A stretch of DNA of 64,000 bases from contig JAHQIW010000153.1 of assembly GCA_019055375.1 (NCBI GenBank), forward strand, positions 124,001 to 188,000, given 5' to 3'. The position numbers and the translations under genes were made by a program. This DNA is from Parelaphostrongylus tenuis. Its lineage: Eukaryota > Nematoda > Chromadorea > Rhabditida > Metastrongylidae. A model generated the notes under the pieces. That model saw only the letters and a list, made by a program, of their open reading frames with translations. It had not been told where the DNA came from and searched no databases. Each line of letters opens with the position of its first letter. Position 1 is the first letter of the stretch. Below, piece by piece: positions 1-13,600 of this stretch.

Positions 1-81
1 TTCTCAAGGAATCTCGTTGTAGATGTGTTGGGATCATTCTCACTAAGCCGATTTCCATTAAACCCCAACGTGAATAAACAG

Positions 82-199
82 CGCCTTTTTTCGGTTTCTC
101 GGCCAACACAAAGCTGCTACCAATGCCTTATCAGGAGAACTTTGATATCAGTCACATGTATGCTGAAAAAACTGGGAATTATTGTGACCTGGTCATTTG
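82..199 (+). CDS. possible orphan internal exon, protein unknown
   Basis: A 118-nt stretch bounded by a plausible acceptor (AAACAG before it) and a good donor (GTATGT after it). It is open in one frame and reads as ordinary globular protein, including ANTKLLPMPY and HMYAEKTGNYCDLVIW. Composition and residue mix differ from the surrounding AT-rich noise. If real, it starts in phase 2 and ends in phase 2, and the rest of the gene would lie mainly left of the window; I found no convincing continuation to the right. I do not recognise the family and assign no function. It could be chance or a decayed exon. Confidence 0.35.
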
Positions 200-504
200 G
201 TATGTATCCTTTACCACTTTTTAATTGAAAAGATGAACCGTTGAGACCACACATTATTCCTCTCTAGCCGACTTAGTGGCTGTTCATTTCTGTCGAAAAT
301 CAATATGCAACATTATTTCAGGCAGTTAAAACACGTTCTCAATGGATGAACTTTATCTCAGCAATTTTACTCCTTTTTGTTGATGGATGTCAAAAAGCTG
401 CATCGAATTAACCAGGTGGTAGTAGGATTGAGAATGTCAACCACTTCCACAGTAGAAATCTTCTTGTCCAGACACGAAACATTTTCGTTGAGGTGGAAAT
501 TGGA

Positions 505-1300
505 GCTATTTAGATGGTTCTTCTATGCTATCCGGGGACAAATGAAGAAGCGACCCCTTACGCCGGGCAAGAACTTTTTATAAAATTGTCAGTGCTCAAT
601 CAAAAACCTAACTCTCTAGCTGCTGCGCTCCGTGCTTCTTTCTTGAAAACACCCTTTTCTAACACTGTTTCTCCTGAAATATTGTGCATTTCACCGGCCG
701 CGCGATTTTATCATTATTTTGTTGGGAGCACGGAAAGCATAAGATCATGTAGAGGAAATCGTGCAATATCGGAGTCATACGCTTTTCACTCGAGTGTCTT
801 TAAAAGTGGAGAAAAAAGTCTCCAATTAATAGAGAAATTGCACCCTACAAGTAAGTCGTGTCAGCGCGACCGATCGATCACCGTATCGAATCCACGGCCG
901 TCAAACACGCAGCCCACGCCCAGCGCACACACTACCCGACAAACAAGACAAATCCGTCGCGTGGGTGAAACTTAGTTTTACCCTCTACACTGCAGTGAAA
1001 CGGTCTTCTCAAAAAGTGGGCACAGCTTTGGAATCTTCGAAATTACGCTATCGAATGGTCACTCAAAATTTTAGGGAACAGTTCTGTCTCACAAGAAATA
1101 TGCGTGTGAAACACAAATGTTTGCTTCCTGTTACAGCATTATAAACAATTTTCTTCAAAAAATGCCTGATTATTGCAGCAGCCAGAGATTTAAACTTTTG
1201 AATGATCACTAACACTCCTGCGAAAAGTCCTTGTTCAGCGAAAGAGGTCGAATATTCCTTTGTCCGTGGATGACATATAAGAGATTTGGTATGTTGTTCT
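505..1300. repeat. fold-back element, family FB-A copy 1
   Basis: The left arm (about 515-690) recurs in inverted orientation at about 1,010-1,300. Shared blocks include GGGGACAAATGAA in the left arm, and ACACTCCTGCGAAAAGTCC facing CTTTTTATAAAATTGTCAGT. The same arms appear at 38,335-39,185, so this is a dispersed family and not a local duplication. The centre holds unrelated sequence. An apparent 153-codon ORF at 514-975 spans arm and centre and is not a gene. No transposase is visible, so if mobile it would depend on another element. Confidence 0.6.
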
Positions 1301-3735
1301 ATCGGCTTGCTCCATTTGCTTCAATAACAGTTATCCTTCAAGATGGTTATTAGTTCCAACTTCTGCACGATGATTTTTGCAAAAGGTGGTGATGTCACTC
1401 TGGCTATTTCCACTTTTGATAGAGCATGATAATTTTTCAAAGAATTCATTACGAAGGCTAAAGCTAGCTTTTAATGCGTATTTCTGCAACAGGCGGTCTT
1501 TGAACTACCAGTGTTTGATAATCAGCAAAATCGATGCTTTACGGGGTACATTAACTGCCACAATAACAATCATCTCGTTTTGAACGACGGCTCTCATATA
1601 TTCACCTCTCTTTATTCATTACCGCTACAAGCAGTGCTGAAGAAAAGATCATTGCTCTATTTGGAGAAACTTCAATAAGCACATGTACTTACTTTGATCA
1701 ACCTTATAAGACCCGTCTTAAAATCTACTTTGCGAATCTCAAAACTTTTTGCATTCGACTGGCTTCCCTCTATTCCGCAATCTACAAAGAATTTTGGATG
1801 TTTTTGCATGCTTCGGCTACTCCTTAGAAATTTTCGTTTTCATTATGATTGTCATTGCATGCTGGTCGAGTTTAACTTTTCTGGAGTTTTGGGATAGCCG
1901 CGCTGGCACAATCCCTTGTGGAGTGAGGAAGGTGGAAGCAGCTCCAGATTTTTCTGGGTCTCAACTTTCCACCGTCCGAAAGTTGGCAGCCTGTAGAGCC
2001 CAAGGCGGGTTGATATAGCGCGGCAGGAGACGCCATCTTTGAAATATCTACAAACGAATATCACTGCTACTATTATATTTTTTTGATCACATATTACAGA
2101 TGTCGTTCAATACACGTACATAATCGCTTGTTCGAGTCTTCATCAGTTCAGCAAGATTTTCGTCACTGCGTTCGGCAAATTTCTACCAAATTCAAAGTGG
2201 TAAAACATCTTCCTAACCACAAAAGTATGTAAGTGCTCGTTTGAAAGACGAGCAAACATTGTAACACAAGCAAGACGATAAAGAAGACTCAAGAAAGAAC
2301 CTAATCGAGTAGAATTGAAAACCAAACTAGTGGGATACAAGTACGAATAGTATTGACGGCCTTCTTGAATGGCGAATATGAGACAACGAATAAAATAATA
2401 GAGGTGCAGGAATTCGCAATATGGTATTGGAACACATGAGGATATAGATGAACAAATAATTTTTTCTCCATAATAGTAAATATTTGTGTATCAAATAACA
2501 CGTGAAGAAGAATACAGCTACGCAAAGCCGGCTGAATCATGCTATCACTACTTTTTCGATATTCTCTCTTCTATGCATGCTTCATTCTTCAGAATCGATG
2601 TCACATAGGCGAGCCAGCCGATGTCCAAACAAAATATGCAATCTGCCACTCTGATTTATTTGTTAGTTTTCGCTTCGCTTTTGTTGGCTCAGCAAAGTTA
2701 GCAGCCGTAGCTTCTGCAGTTATCGTCATTCACATAATTTCTCAATTTATTGAAGCTAGATTCAAATTGTGGAATTCTTTCAATTTCTACTTTCACTCAT
2801 TCAAAAACTTTCCTTCTTCTTGTTCTCTTCAGGATTGAAAGCATCTTGTGGCTAATTCTGTTTAGTCAAAGATGTGGCGCTTTGAATTTATGCGCAAGAC
2901 AAAGTCGTGTACGTTGTGATTTTAGAGTAGTGGAATATAACCTTTTACGACCATGTACACTGATTTCGGTTCATAGACGTAACGACCGTTTTGCCCTATG
3001 CAGATATTTCGGTACATTTCCTATTGTGAGCTTAAAATTCCCCCTTTTCAAGTCTGCCTTTTTTTTCTGCCTAGAATATTTTTCCGAACAAGACAAACAA
3101 ACCGAACCGAAAAATAGAATGATGATCACAAAAAACCAGTTTGCCATGCTTTTAGTGACGAATCTCATTAGTGAATAAATACTTGTTTCAGTGCACATAA
3201 AAATCGCATTTAACACGTAAGACACAATTTATATAGCTTGAAGCGTTCCATTGCCAGTGAAAGGGTCGAATAAGCTAATAAATGGTGAGCCAGAATAGAT
3301 GTACATAGCTGGTGTATGACGAGTTATTCAACCTATACCGGATTTCGTTTGTACGTAGTAATTACAGCTGATGGTGGAATCATGATCATGGAATCATGTT
3401 AAGGATATGAAAAATAACATTTCAAAGTAGTAGGCGATAGCGAAAGTAAAGCGTAAAACAATTGAGATATTCTGCACTAGCTTTTGCACAAATCTCTTGG
3501 TACCAAGAACTGCAGCAAATTTGTCATTAAATCGATGTTGAAGGAAATTGGTTTTTTAAAAAACACCGCTAAGAAATAGAATTCCGATAGCTGGATTTTT
3601 GAGCGCTGCCGTTCTGAGGACTTTCATTGTGTCAACTTCAAAAGTTTCTACTTTATTTAATCATTACAACACATCGATACATAAAGTGATTGATAAATGT
3701 GGAAAGGTGGTAAAAAGATTAAGGACTTCCTCATC
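1301..3735. other. AT-rich DNA, nothing recognised
   Basis: Short ORFs only, with no family resemblance, no consistent exon chain on either strand and no strong repeat structure that I could see. Confidence 0.5.
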
Positions 3736-4478
3736 GTTATTTGAGCCAACATACCATGTGGTCTAGTAATGGGCTCATGTACGCCCGATACACGTGTTTC
3801 GACCTTTAGTCTCGTTTGTCGAGCAGAACACGTCGTCTTTCAATCCTTTTATCAATCAGTCCTCTCAGTAGCCTGCTCTCCCTAGAGAGAGGTATCGAAG
3901 ACGAACGATTTACATTGCAAGTCAAGTGAAAATATCACCTAACTTACAGTGTATTACACTCGATTGCTCTTTGGTTGGTATATTTGTCATATTATGCCTT
4001 TATTTCAAATGTTTTATTAAGAGCACGCTCAAATTACAATATGTCTCATAATTATTATTTGAGCCAATAGTCATGTGGTCTGGTAATGATGGGTTCTTGT
4101 ACAGCTCGATGCACGTGTTTTGACCTTACGGTCTCGTCAGTCAGGCAGTCTTTCAATCTTTTCATCAGCCAATCCTCGCGGGAGTTTCAGGAATCGGAAC
4201 CAATTTACACTCGACTTACAGTGTGAATCGTTCGTCTTCGATTCCTCTCTGTAGGGAGAGCAGGCTCCCGAGAGGACTGGCTAATAAAATAACTTAAAGA
4301 CGACGGGTTGTGCCCGAATGACGAGACTGTAAGGTCGAAGCACGTGTATCAGGTTTTACAGGAGCCCATTAGCAGGCCACATGACATGTTGGCTCAAATA
4401 ATAATGAAGAGATTTATTGAAATCTGAGCGTGGTCTCAATAAAACACTCGAAATAAAGGTATAATAGATTAAGGAATG
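3736..4478. repeat. cluster of three FB-B MITE copies, two forming a large palindrome
   Basis: Three copies of one element lie side by side: 3,736-3,930 (+), about 3,988-4,195 (+) and about 4,212-4,478 (-). Shared blocks are TTTGAGCCAA, a CATGTGGTCT segment, GATACACGTGTTTCGACC-like text and CTCTCCCTAGAGAGAGG. The second and third copies face each other, so about 3,988-4,478 is an inverted repeat centred near 4,205, with ends reading CCTTTATTTCAAA and its complement. Degraded relatives lie at 6,435-6,620 and 9,208-9,335. No coding capacity; a non-autonomous DNA element is the likely identity. Confidence 0.65.
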
Positions 4479-6434
4479 TCTAAATACATCGATGAAGTGG
4501 TGATATTATTGGAGCAGTTGAGCAGATTAACACGATTTCACTTAGACAATTGAAGACTCAAGTGAAGAAGAGGAAAGGAGAACGCGGAAGATTCACAAGC
4601 AAGTGACGATACTCGTGTGTTCTCTTGAGTGAGCAAGTATTGCCGTATGAGACAAAGCTGTTGCAACCAATCCTAAGCGAAAGCAGGACCTAAAGGAGCT
4701 TCATTCAAAGCATTCATGGCCAAGACGGGAGCTGTACCTGAATTGTTAGGGTTTCTGAGAAGCCTTCCGCAATTACGAAAAGAATACATCAGTCAGAACT
4801 TTTGTAAGCACAATACCTCATCTTTGCAGATAGGTTAGTACGATAAAATGTATCATATTCACTAGTTATGTTAAAGAAGCTGTAGCTGACAAAGTTTTAC
4901 ATTTTTTTTAACAAGAAATGTACTCTTCGTCACACTCTGCGCCAAGACTGGGCTCCCACTAAACTTATTTAATTGACTGGCGGCTCTCATCAACCACATG
5001 TTTATCGGGTCGCTTCTTTCTGTTCAAATGCAATTTAGCTTTCCAATACAAATTTGTTGCATAACGTCTATCAAGAATTCAAATATTGCTGTGGGTTTTT
5101 TCAATCACCCGTTTCGATGCTTTTATGGCCCTCCTTCACATGCTACGCACGCCCACCACTTCTTCCATTCGTTTCGTTGTCTATGAAACGTCATCCATGG
5201 AAATGATGAAAGTTCTGTGTGAATTTGCTTGGCACTTGAGGTGCCTTTTCTCATCACCAAAACGATGAATATCATTTGAGCGTATTTATCCTTCGACTTC
5301 GGGAAAAGTAGCAGGTGTTATGGGGTTTTTAACATTCACAGATGTTTAACACACGCACTCGTCGACTTTTGTGGATTGGACGTTTGTCTTTGCTACTTAG
5401 CTTCATTCAGACATCAGGTTTGTCCGCTCGAGGATGAGAGGTAGTGACACCGTTTATTGACAAGGGGTGAATCAAAGACTGAGAGAGGTCAGAAAGCTTC
5501 CCATTCATTCGCTATCAAGAAGTTCGTCACTAGAAAATATGGAAATACATTAGCAATGACAATCCGTGGACTCCAGAGAGAGTTAAATAGAAGAGTGTGT
5601 GACGACATTATGGAGAACACTAAAATTATTAACGGTGCAGCCAACACTTCGTGATAAATCGATTCGGTAAAGCGAATAGATTACAAAAAGTGCTGGAATT
5701 AGCGTAACAGGTGGTGCTGGATCAAGCAAAGTAAAAAAAAAGGATACCATTCTAGAGAAACAGTTTTGTAAAGAATATACGAAGTTTTCTAGTAGATGAA
5801 CGAAATTTTTGTAAAGCCCTCCAATAAACAGACAGTTTCGAGCAGAACTTTCCGCCTCGCTGGTAATGTTTCTCCTCAAGTGGTTAACAGTTCTCCACCA
5901 TGACATCTTCGCCCTCTTCAACCTCTGTGCAGAGACGTGACCTCTATAGGCGTCATATGATGCAAAAAGAATCACCATTTCAACTTTATATTAATAAGCT
6001 TCATCTTATAGCGAATTAGGTAACTGTAGTATAGCATATTAGACCCTGCAAGTCCTTGTTCACAAGAGCAATTTCACTTTCTTTTCAACAACAAACTCCG
6101 ATATCTTGCAGTTACCTCATTCTATGTAATTCCTCCCATTTTCTGCTTCGAGCTTATATTTCAAGCAAGACGGCGAACGATAAAACGCGATTTTGTCTAG
6201 CAGGAATGAACAATGTTCCTCAACATATCGTTCATCTTTGCTATTGCCTCTCTTGTGTTGAATATTCTCAAGTTTGTAAAATCCATTTCAACCTCCTGAA
6301 AACTCAGACTCTAACTAATTTAGTCTTTAAAGAACACTGTATAAGAGATAAGTCTGCGATTACTGCGGTCAATTTCTCACTTAAAAATTCATGAATTTCG
6401 ATCACATATCTGAGATTAGTGCCTAATAACTATT
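4479..6434. other. AT-rich DNA, nothing recognised
   Basis: No exon chain, recognisable protein or clear repeat found. Confidence 0.45.
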
Positions 6435-6620
6435 TTTGAGCCATACATGAGGTCCATTATGAGCACTCATACGTGTAATACATGTTTTTCGGCAATGCAG
6501 CCTCGTCAGTCGCAGGGCATCTTTCGCCTAAGCCAACCCCTTTTGGAGAAGAACTATTGAAATTTGAGCGTCATCTTAAGAAAACACTCAAAACGAATGG
6601 TCTGAGATTAGTTTTGAAGA
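6435..6620. repeat. FB-B MITE, internally deleted copy
   Basis: Begins with the same left end as the 3.7-4.5 kb cluster (TTGAGCCATACATGAGGTCC, then a CGTGTAATACATGTTTTTCGG segment and CCTCGTCAGTC). It then jumps to the inverted right end (AAATTTGAGCGTCATCTTAAG, AAAACACTC). The centre is missing, so it is a shortened fold-back copy. Confidence 0.5.
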
Positions 6621-7039
6621 AATTCCTGATGAGACAAGATCCCATTTGTTGTGGGGTTCGAGCTACATTATACAGCTCGAACACGCTGTGGTGCTGAGTC
6701 GGAGGATTACTCCTTAGAGTTTGATAATCAATGAATTGCTCACCAAAACGCATCACGGCCCGGAATTCCAACTGAAAACATGCCTACTCTGCGGCAAGCC
6801 CCCACTAGTTTTTTTGAGGTTACAGTCTCGTTAAGAACAAGAGCTCATGTCAAAAAGATAATGCTCTTTGAGTCTTTCAAGTGCACGCAGCTCAATGAGT
6901 AGTTTTGGCGGGCGTCAATGACTAATGGAAACTCACTGGTCCCCGATCGACGATTAACAAGCCTACTTATAACATAGCTGAAAACAACACGAGCACGCTG
7001 TTCGTACTGAAATGCAACTACCTCTTTCTACTGGACTTG

Positions 7040-7620
7040 CGTTCAAAAGAAATTTTGAATCGCATTTTTGCCAAAATGTTGTATGTTGAAGAATATTATA
7101 GTAGCTTTAGCCCAACACTTGGATAGGGCCGTAGCACTATCGCTCGCCATCGAAATGAAAGGGCTACTCCGAAGTGACGTCCTAATGAACACCACAGTCG
7201 TGACCACTTGCGAAAACCTTTTGATGCGACGCACAGGCAAGATTTTCTCAAGTCCAGCATCAATAGAGACGAGCCTTGGATTTACTACGAGAACAACACG
7301 CCACGCCTTCTGGCCGCCCAGCGGCAAAGAATCGCCTGCTCAACCAAAGTCATATTCCATACCCGGAAGATTATGCTCTTAGTTTCCTGAGAATGAAAAA
7401 GCATACTGTTTCTGGTAACCACTTGATATCGCATAAATTAGCCACAGCAGTGCAAGAGAAGCGTCCGAAACGACCCAGTGTCACTCTTCTCCGCGATAAC
7501 TCTTAGCCTCACACTGCAACATCGACTCACCCACATTTTGTAGAGACTGGGCTTTATCACGCCTTCACATCCACTGTAGGCATCCGGTCATTGCTCACCA
7601 AATGATTGCATATCATAGAG
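7040..7620 (+). pseudogene. degenerate mariner-type transposase
   Basis: Conceptual translation of this stretch, with frame changes and stops, shows the order expected for a mariner (IS630/Tc1-mariner) transposase. INRDEPWIYYENNT corresponds to the first catalytic-Asp block (GDE-W--Y). QEKRPKRPSVTLLRDNS, a stop, then PHTAT correspond to the second catalytic-Asp block (DNA-PHTA). At least one in-frame stop and several frame shifts break it, and no intact reading frame covers it. It is a dead element; the terminal repeats were not identified. Confidence 0.6.
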
Positions 7621-9207
7621 CATGATAAAGATTAGACTGACGATAAACTGATATTCTTAAATGAATAACAACTGTAATTAAATTGTAGAAAAACTTTGGG
7701 GCAACTTTATATACCACCTCAAATATTTCGATAAACAACTTAAGCGCACAAAAAAAAATTCCTATCAAATCCGTGCGTGATCGAATTGAAACATGAAGCT
7801 GTGCTAAGAAATTTAAGTTTCTATGCGATAATCGATTGTATTTACATGGCTGACGGAAAAACAGAGCGGGAATTTGCACTGATAGTAAGTGCGTAATAAG
7901 CAAGCCGGAGAAAAAGTGACCGCGAGATCAACTCCACCCTACGTAAGGCTTCAAGTTATGCTAAGAATTCTTGTGGCCGGACTTCACATCGTACCTAGCC
8001 ATGCAAGAAAGTTTAGGCAGTGAGCAAAATTAAGGCTGTTTAATGTTTCCTAGTAAAGCTAAAGATGGAATATCGAACCTGATAATCGCGGCAGAAATGA
8101 CAGCTGAAAGCTGTACAAGTCTTGTAATGGGAAGATGCATTGGGAACACTGCGTTCAGTCGAATAGTAGCAAACAGATTTTGTGTGAGATAAATCGTCCC
8201 CTCTTTTTACTTGATATAATCATAATGATTGTACCACAACTCTGAAGAAAATGCTATTTCACATTCTACTTTGCAGTTCTGCTCACACTTATTTTCACGT
8301 ATACACCTGAATGCGTTTTTTTTTTTGTAATTTCACAAATCCTTTTTTACATTCCACATAAACATGATTTTACCATCACAAATCGTGATCCCGGTAATTT
8401 TGTGACTATGCAAGAAGTAGCAGTAGACACAAATAGACAAGGAACCATTAGTGGAACTGCATTTTTCTTTATTGAATTGGAATTCGAAAATGAATCGACT
8501 CTCACGGTTATTGTTGTACATGCCATCGTGAGATCGTAAGCTATTCCAGAGAAGCTAATCAAAAGTGTTCTGATGATATTGAAGACCAATCTGTTTGTGA
8601 AAATATAAACTGTATCCCACGAGCTCCAAAAATTTTGCCAAAGTGCTAATTAATGCAAGAATGTGATATATCTACTTTCAAGTTTGTTAGGATCAATGTG
8701 AAATCCATTCTTCTATATGTCACTATTATTATACAATAAATTACAGGTTTTAAAGAAGTGGCAACATGTGCTAACGGTTTTCATATATTCTTAACATTGT
8801 TCTTTTTTCATTTTTATTGCTTTTAATTTTGTTTTCTCCTCTTCTCCGAACGGTACACCAACAAAAGGTAGCGCTACACTTCGAAACATTGCGATTCACA
8901 TGAATCAATTGACATCTAGTCTACCGTTGGTTAACCCGACCGGACACCTATGGAATCTACAGTTTGTGCTCGATAAATCCTCGAGCAGGTCAATAAACAC
9001 GGCTTATTGGGGGCATAAGTAGCATCACATATTCGCCGACGCTTACGTTGTTGGCACAAAATCATTCAATCACAGTCAAATTTTTGAGCTGAGATTTGCA
9101 GTTACATTGTTTATTTTGAAGAAGAAAATAGTAGAAAAGAGCTCAATGTTTTAGCATGAAAGACGTTTCTCGTTTCTGTACTTATTAGAATAATCTGATT
9201 ACATATC
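7621..9207. other. AT-rich DNA, nothing recognised
   Basis: Only short unconvincing ORFs; no exon chain or repeat seen. Confidence 0.45.
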
Positions 9208-9335
9208 TTGTGCCTATCATGAGGTCTGTTATGATGCCAATACAGTGTTAGACACGTGTTTTGGCATTACAACGTAATCAGTAACACAGTGCTTTTCGTT
9301 AAGCCACTTCCCTGCAAGGGCGTAAACCCCTTGCA
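9208..9335 (+). repeat. FB-B MITE fragment
   Basis: Carries the family's ATCATGAGGTCTGTTATGAT, GACACGTGTTTTGGCATTAC and AGTGCTTTTCGTTAAGCCA segments in the same order as the copies at 3.7-4.5 kb; the right end is missing. Confidence 0.45.
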
Positions 9336-10384
9336 TATAAAGGAATCGGAATTAGTAAAATGTTTGTTGCAAATTATCCACATTCGTATGAATGCTTCAG
9401 GGATTCCTTTCCTTCCTCCTATTTTATTGACATAGGTTTTTGGTTCATTAATGTGCTGTTGTCACTTGTGAAGATTTCGCACTACTTTTATATCGGCGTA
9501 TTTCCTGTATCTAAGTTTTTTGGTGGGATAAAGGTAGTAGTAAGTTGGTTGAGAGATCGTGATTTGCGTCATTTCAAGCTGGACGTATATCACCAGTGAT
9601 AGTTCACGATACTGATGTTCATCCGGCTTAGAAATCTTCGACATTCCTGCAATGACAGTTCCGATATTTCCAGAACTGACTTCGTTTTAACATCGACAAT
9701 AATAATCAGCACTTTCATGAGCTATTATGCTTACACAAGGTTATTAGAAAGATTTATTTGGCCAACGTTTTGGCGCCTACACATTTCCCTGAGGCGTACT
9801 TCAAAATGGCCACATCGCGAGGGCGAACGAGTGTGATCATCGACTTCGCATCACTCCGACTCTTAAGAATGCGAATGCGCTGAGAGTTAGCTTAATGAAG
9901 CTTTTTTGCAATCTCATGTTAGCCCAATAGCTTGAGGGAATATAATTTCGATATTATCGGGACGGTTAGAATAGGAGGAACTCGATGTAATCGGCGATAA
10001 TCTTTTGAAACGTCACTTGCACAAGAGATGTACGTTAAACGTTGGAAGAGATTGCTATAAAACTAGACAGGATTGCAATGGCAAAGAATAAACTGTGTTC
10101 TTCACAGAATCAGACAAAACTGGGGAGCATAAACAATCCGGAAACAAAATTGCACTACAGATGAGTTATTAAGATCTTCTCGTTGTCATCATATGAGCGA
10201 TTTTCTACGCCTTCCTACTGGAGAAGTATTTCACAAAAATTGACACTACCCTAAGAAGATCAACGACATGATTCACCCAAGAAAGGATTGAATATAGCCG
10301 TTTCTAAAGTTGTGCAGAGATTGAATAAATCTCGGCATGAATGTCTGCACAAGCGGTCATATTAAGACGAGTTACTCAAGCGTG
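9336..10384. other. AT-rich DNA, nothing recognised
   Basis: No supported gene or repeat. Confidence 0.45.
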
Positions 10385-10650
10385 AATGTAGAGCAGTGGC
10401 TAGAGGTGCCCTGTAATACACACGTGTTCATTCAGCCGACTCCACGCTTCATGCTTATCAAGGCATCCATTTCTTTGGGGCAGCACATTGATATCAAGCT
10501 TGTCAGGGCGGATAGCAGTACTAACTCAATACATCGCTAGGCTAGCCATCGTTGCACAGGCCATATGTCATTCTAATTACCTCTAACGATGCTTAATCAA
10601 GTTGAATACATGGCGCATCTTTCAAGAATCGATCAACACTGAAACCTCTA
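10385..10650 (+). repeat. tRNA-derived SINE family 1, diverged copy
   Basis: Starts with a tRNA A-box-like GAGCAGTGGCTAGAGGTGCC and ends with the family's conserved tail (ATACATGGCGCATC, CAAGAATCGATCAACACTG). The B box is badly eroded. Length matches better copies at 22.4 and 40.7 kb. Confidence 0.55.
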
Positions 10651-13600
10651 TCATTTTCTCTTTTTTCTTCGTAGGCAATCGTTTATTTAAAAAAAAGTGC
10701 TCAGAAGGACTTCCATGGATTTTCTATTTTGAAGTATCCTCATCTAAACAAAATGTTCAAGGATTATGAGATCATAAAAATCTCGATTGCACTGCATCAT
10801 GCTTTGATGAGTAAAGCCCATTTATGATAAAGTCTTAGATTATGAACCCTCTAACCACTGTTCTCCATTTTAGGCTGAACATGCCGCTTAGACTGATATT
10901 ACGTCGATCAAATAGGTCGAGTCGAAGATGTTGGTTTTGCGTGCGATTTTTCACTGATCTTGCAATAGAACAGAACAACGGTATATATGTTATCAGAAAT
11001 TCCGACACCTTGGGAGTTTGTGGTTGATTAGTCTAAATTTGCATTTATACGAAATAAAGCGCTTGCTGACATGTTTTCAACTTGAGTCTTATCATGCGAA
11101 CGTTTTCCTCTTGGGTGGTGGTAAGGCCTCAGTGAACGTGACTCACATGAAATACTAAATATTAAAAATCCTTAGCGGAGGAACTGGATTTTCCTCGTGT
11201 GCGTCTGGAAATTGGGCAGCAAGGATCTGTCAGATTAGTAAAGCGTTCGGTGTGGGACTAAACACTCTCATTAATTTTGCTCCTTAAGGCTGTCTTTTTC
11301 TGGCCTGTAATTCTTTTTTTCTTCTTCCCTACTCTCTATGAACTGAACACTTGAGCAGCTCTGTCAAGAAAGCACTTCACAGCGCCTTTCACAGACCTAC
11401 GGAAAATGTACACTGAGACAAATTCACATAGATGTGGTACCCAAACTGAACGGAAAATAGAGCGTTTGGGATGTTCCAATAGATAGCTTCCATCGTTCTG
11501 TGATTGACATGGAGGGCATGAATTCTACGTAATTTAGAGCAGTATTGCTCAGAAATTGATTTGTATTAGAAAAGGAATCAGAGTTCTGATGCTACCGCTC
11601 AAAAGATGTGGTGTAGAACTTCGTAGAGTGTTTCGGCAGTCGAATGAGGTCAGTTGGCAAGATATTGTCGGTCCTACTGTCGTGACTGATTTCGTCGCTG
11701 TAACCATTGCAAAAAGTTTGAATAAATAAAAACAAATCCAAATCGAAAGTGCTGTGAGACTTCACGTTGGAACCAATATTGGGAAGTACTGGTAAGCTGT
11801 TATTTATTTGCTGCTTAGGGAGAATTGATTTCCCTCCGGCTTGCCTCATGCGGCAGCTCTTGCCATCACGAGAAAACCTACCTCGTCCATCCGATTTCAT
11901 CGTCTACGCTCACCACTGCGCAATATTGACGCTCTTCGCCAACTCCGAGCTCCCACCCACTATGCACAACAAAGGATTTCTCTTCTACACCTTCACAGCT
12001 GAATTTCTTGTTCGCAATTAAGTTATTGATCATCAAATGCGTCGTATTTCAACTATCAGCTGTTCTTGAATCGTTAGAATGGAAAAAATGAACAGCAGAC
12101 TTTTCTCAGCAACCTCATGCATGTATCACTGATTGAAATCCTACCTGACATCCATTTATTTCTACTGGTATTACTGCCCTGCTACGTAAGAGTTTTGTTG
12201 ATTCCGTAAGCAGCAACACCAACTATCTTCATGAAGAGTCAGTCGTTCAAACATTAGTCTGAATCTGTAGCAAATTATTCAGCTGTAATAGGATTTCCTG
12301 TATTTGACGACTTCAAGAGGTGGCATCATGTTATGAATATATCCAGTGATGTAGAGTGTAGTGCGAATCTTTCGCGTCAGACGAGAATCTAACTCGCATT
12401 TCATTGTATCCGAGGGTGCGTGCTATAATCTGTTACTCCCTACTGACGCCCGTTTTTGCTAACACTTTTTCTACGCTACAACGTACTATCTGTCAGCAAC
12501 CAACCGTTGACGGCTTGATCCAGGTAGTCCATATCGATATTGAATCCAGTCACGGTGACAAATAATGGGATTTAGAAAACGAAAGTCTTGCACAGCATTC
12601 TAATCACTAGATATTCAATTTTAATTAGTGATGAACTAGGCGTCATGTATCCAGTGTGTATAGAGACACCACAAAATAACTTTGTGGTCGCTGATACGAT
12701 CCTTCTCCCGAACATACCAGACTGTCCTTCTGCCCGTGTTGGAAAAGTAGGAACAGCCTCCTCTGAGAGGATACCTGCACTGATTCGTAAGTTCAGTACA
12801 AGTGAAAGCCCGTATAGTATACCTCTCAGAAAAGCATACGGCATTTGTCCATCTTTTTATCATCATGCAAGCAATTATCCTTTTAATCACCTTCATCATG
12901 ACCATGAGAGTCGAATCTATGGCGTATCCCTAAGAGATGGAGAAATTCCGAACGCGTTAGTACTTACATATTGATACATATTGTAATGAGCTACAACGCT
13001 TCCAGAAATTGTTATTACCTCCTCGTTTTTCGTCAGTGACAACGGCATAACAATGTGGCAAAGTGCAATTCTGGAATCCACTTTGAACGGCAATTCTCTT
13101 TACTTCATACTGGGAAATTTTCAGTTTCATATTATACTGTGGTTGCAATGATTGTCTCATTCTCATCCTTCCAAAATTTTTTCATTCTACTATTCCCTAC
13201 GGTGGGAAACATTTCACGCGTAGGACAAATCAACATTTTATGTAATTTGATGCTACAAACTTTCATCTCTCACACGTGTCACCTTTCCTTTCATACGTCG
13301 AAAAACTAGAAACGGATGATGAACAAGAATATTTACACGCAGTTCGTATTGGATGGATGTCAGTGTTATCCAAAAGATTGAAATTGCGGTACGAATGGAG
13401 ATTATCATGTTTTTTCTGTGGTACCTCGTGAGAAAACTATGTGATGACTTAACATAACGTAAAGCGACGATGTCATCGACAGGGACTTCTGGATTGCCGA
13501 TGTCGTTCAAACATTTGGGACTTTTTCAACGTTTTTGAATATGCGACTGTTCTGTGTGTGATTTTTGACCAGGATGACTTTGCGACTCTGATGCACATAG

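Noticed and set aside
514..975. 153-codon ORF on the plus strand
   Set aside because: It lies across one arm and the centre of a fold-back repeat whose arm recurs at 38.3 and 39.1 kb; no family resemblance and no splice context.
12588..12974. 128-codon plus-strand ORF
   Set aside because: Overlapped by antisense ORFs of 89-90 codons, no known motif, no exon neighbours.
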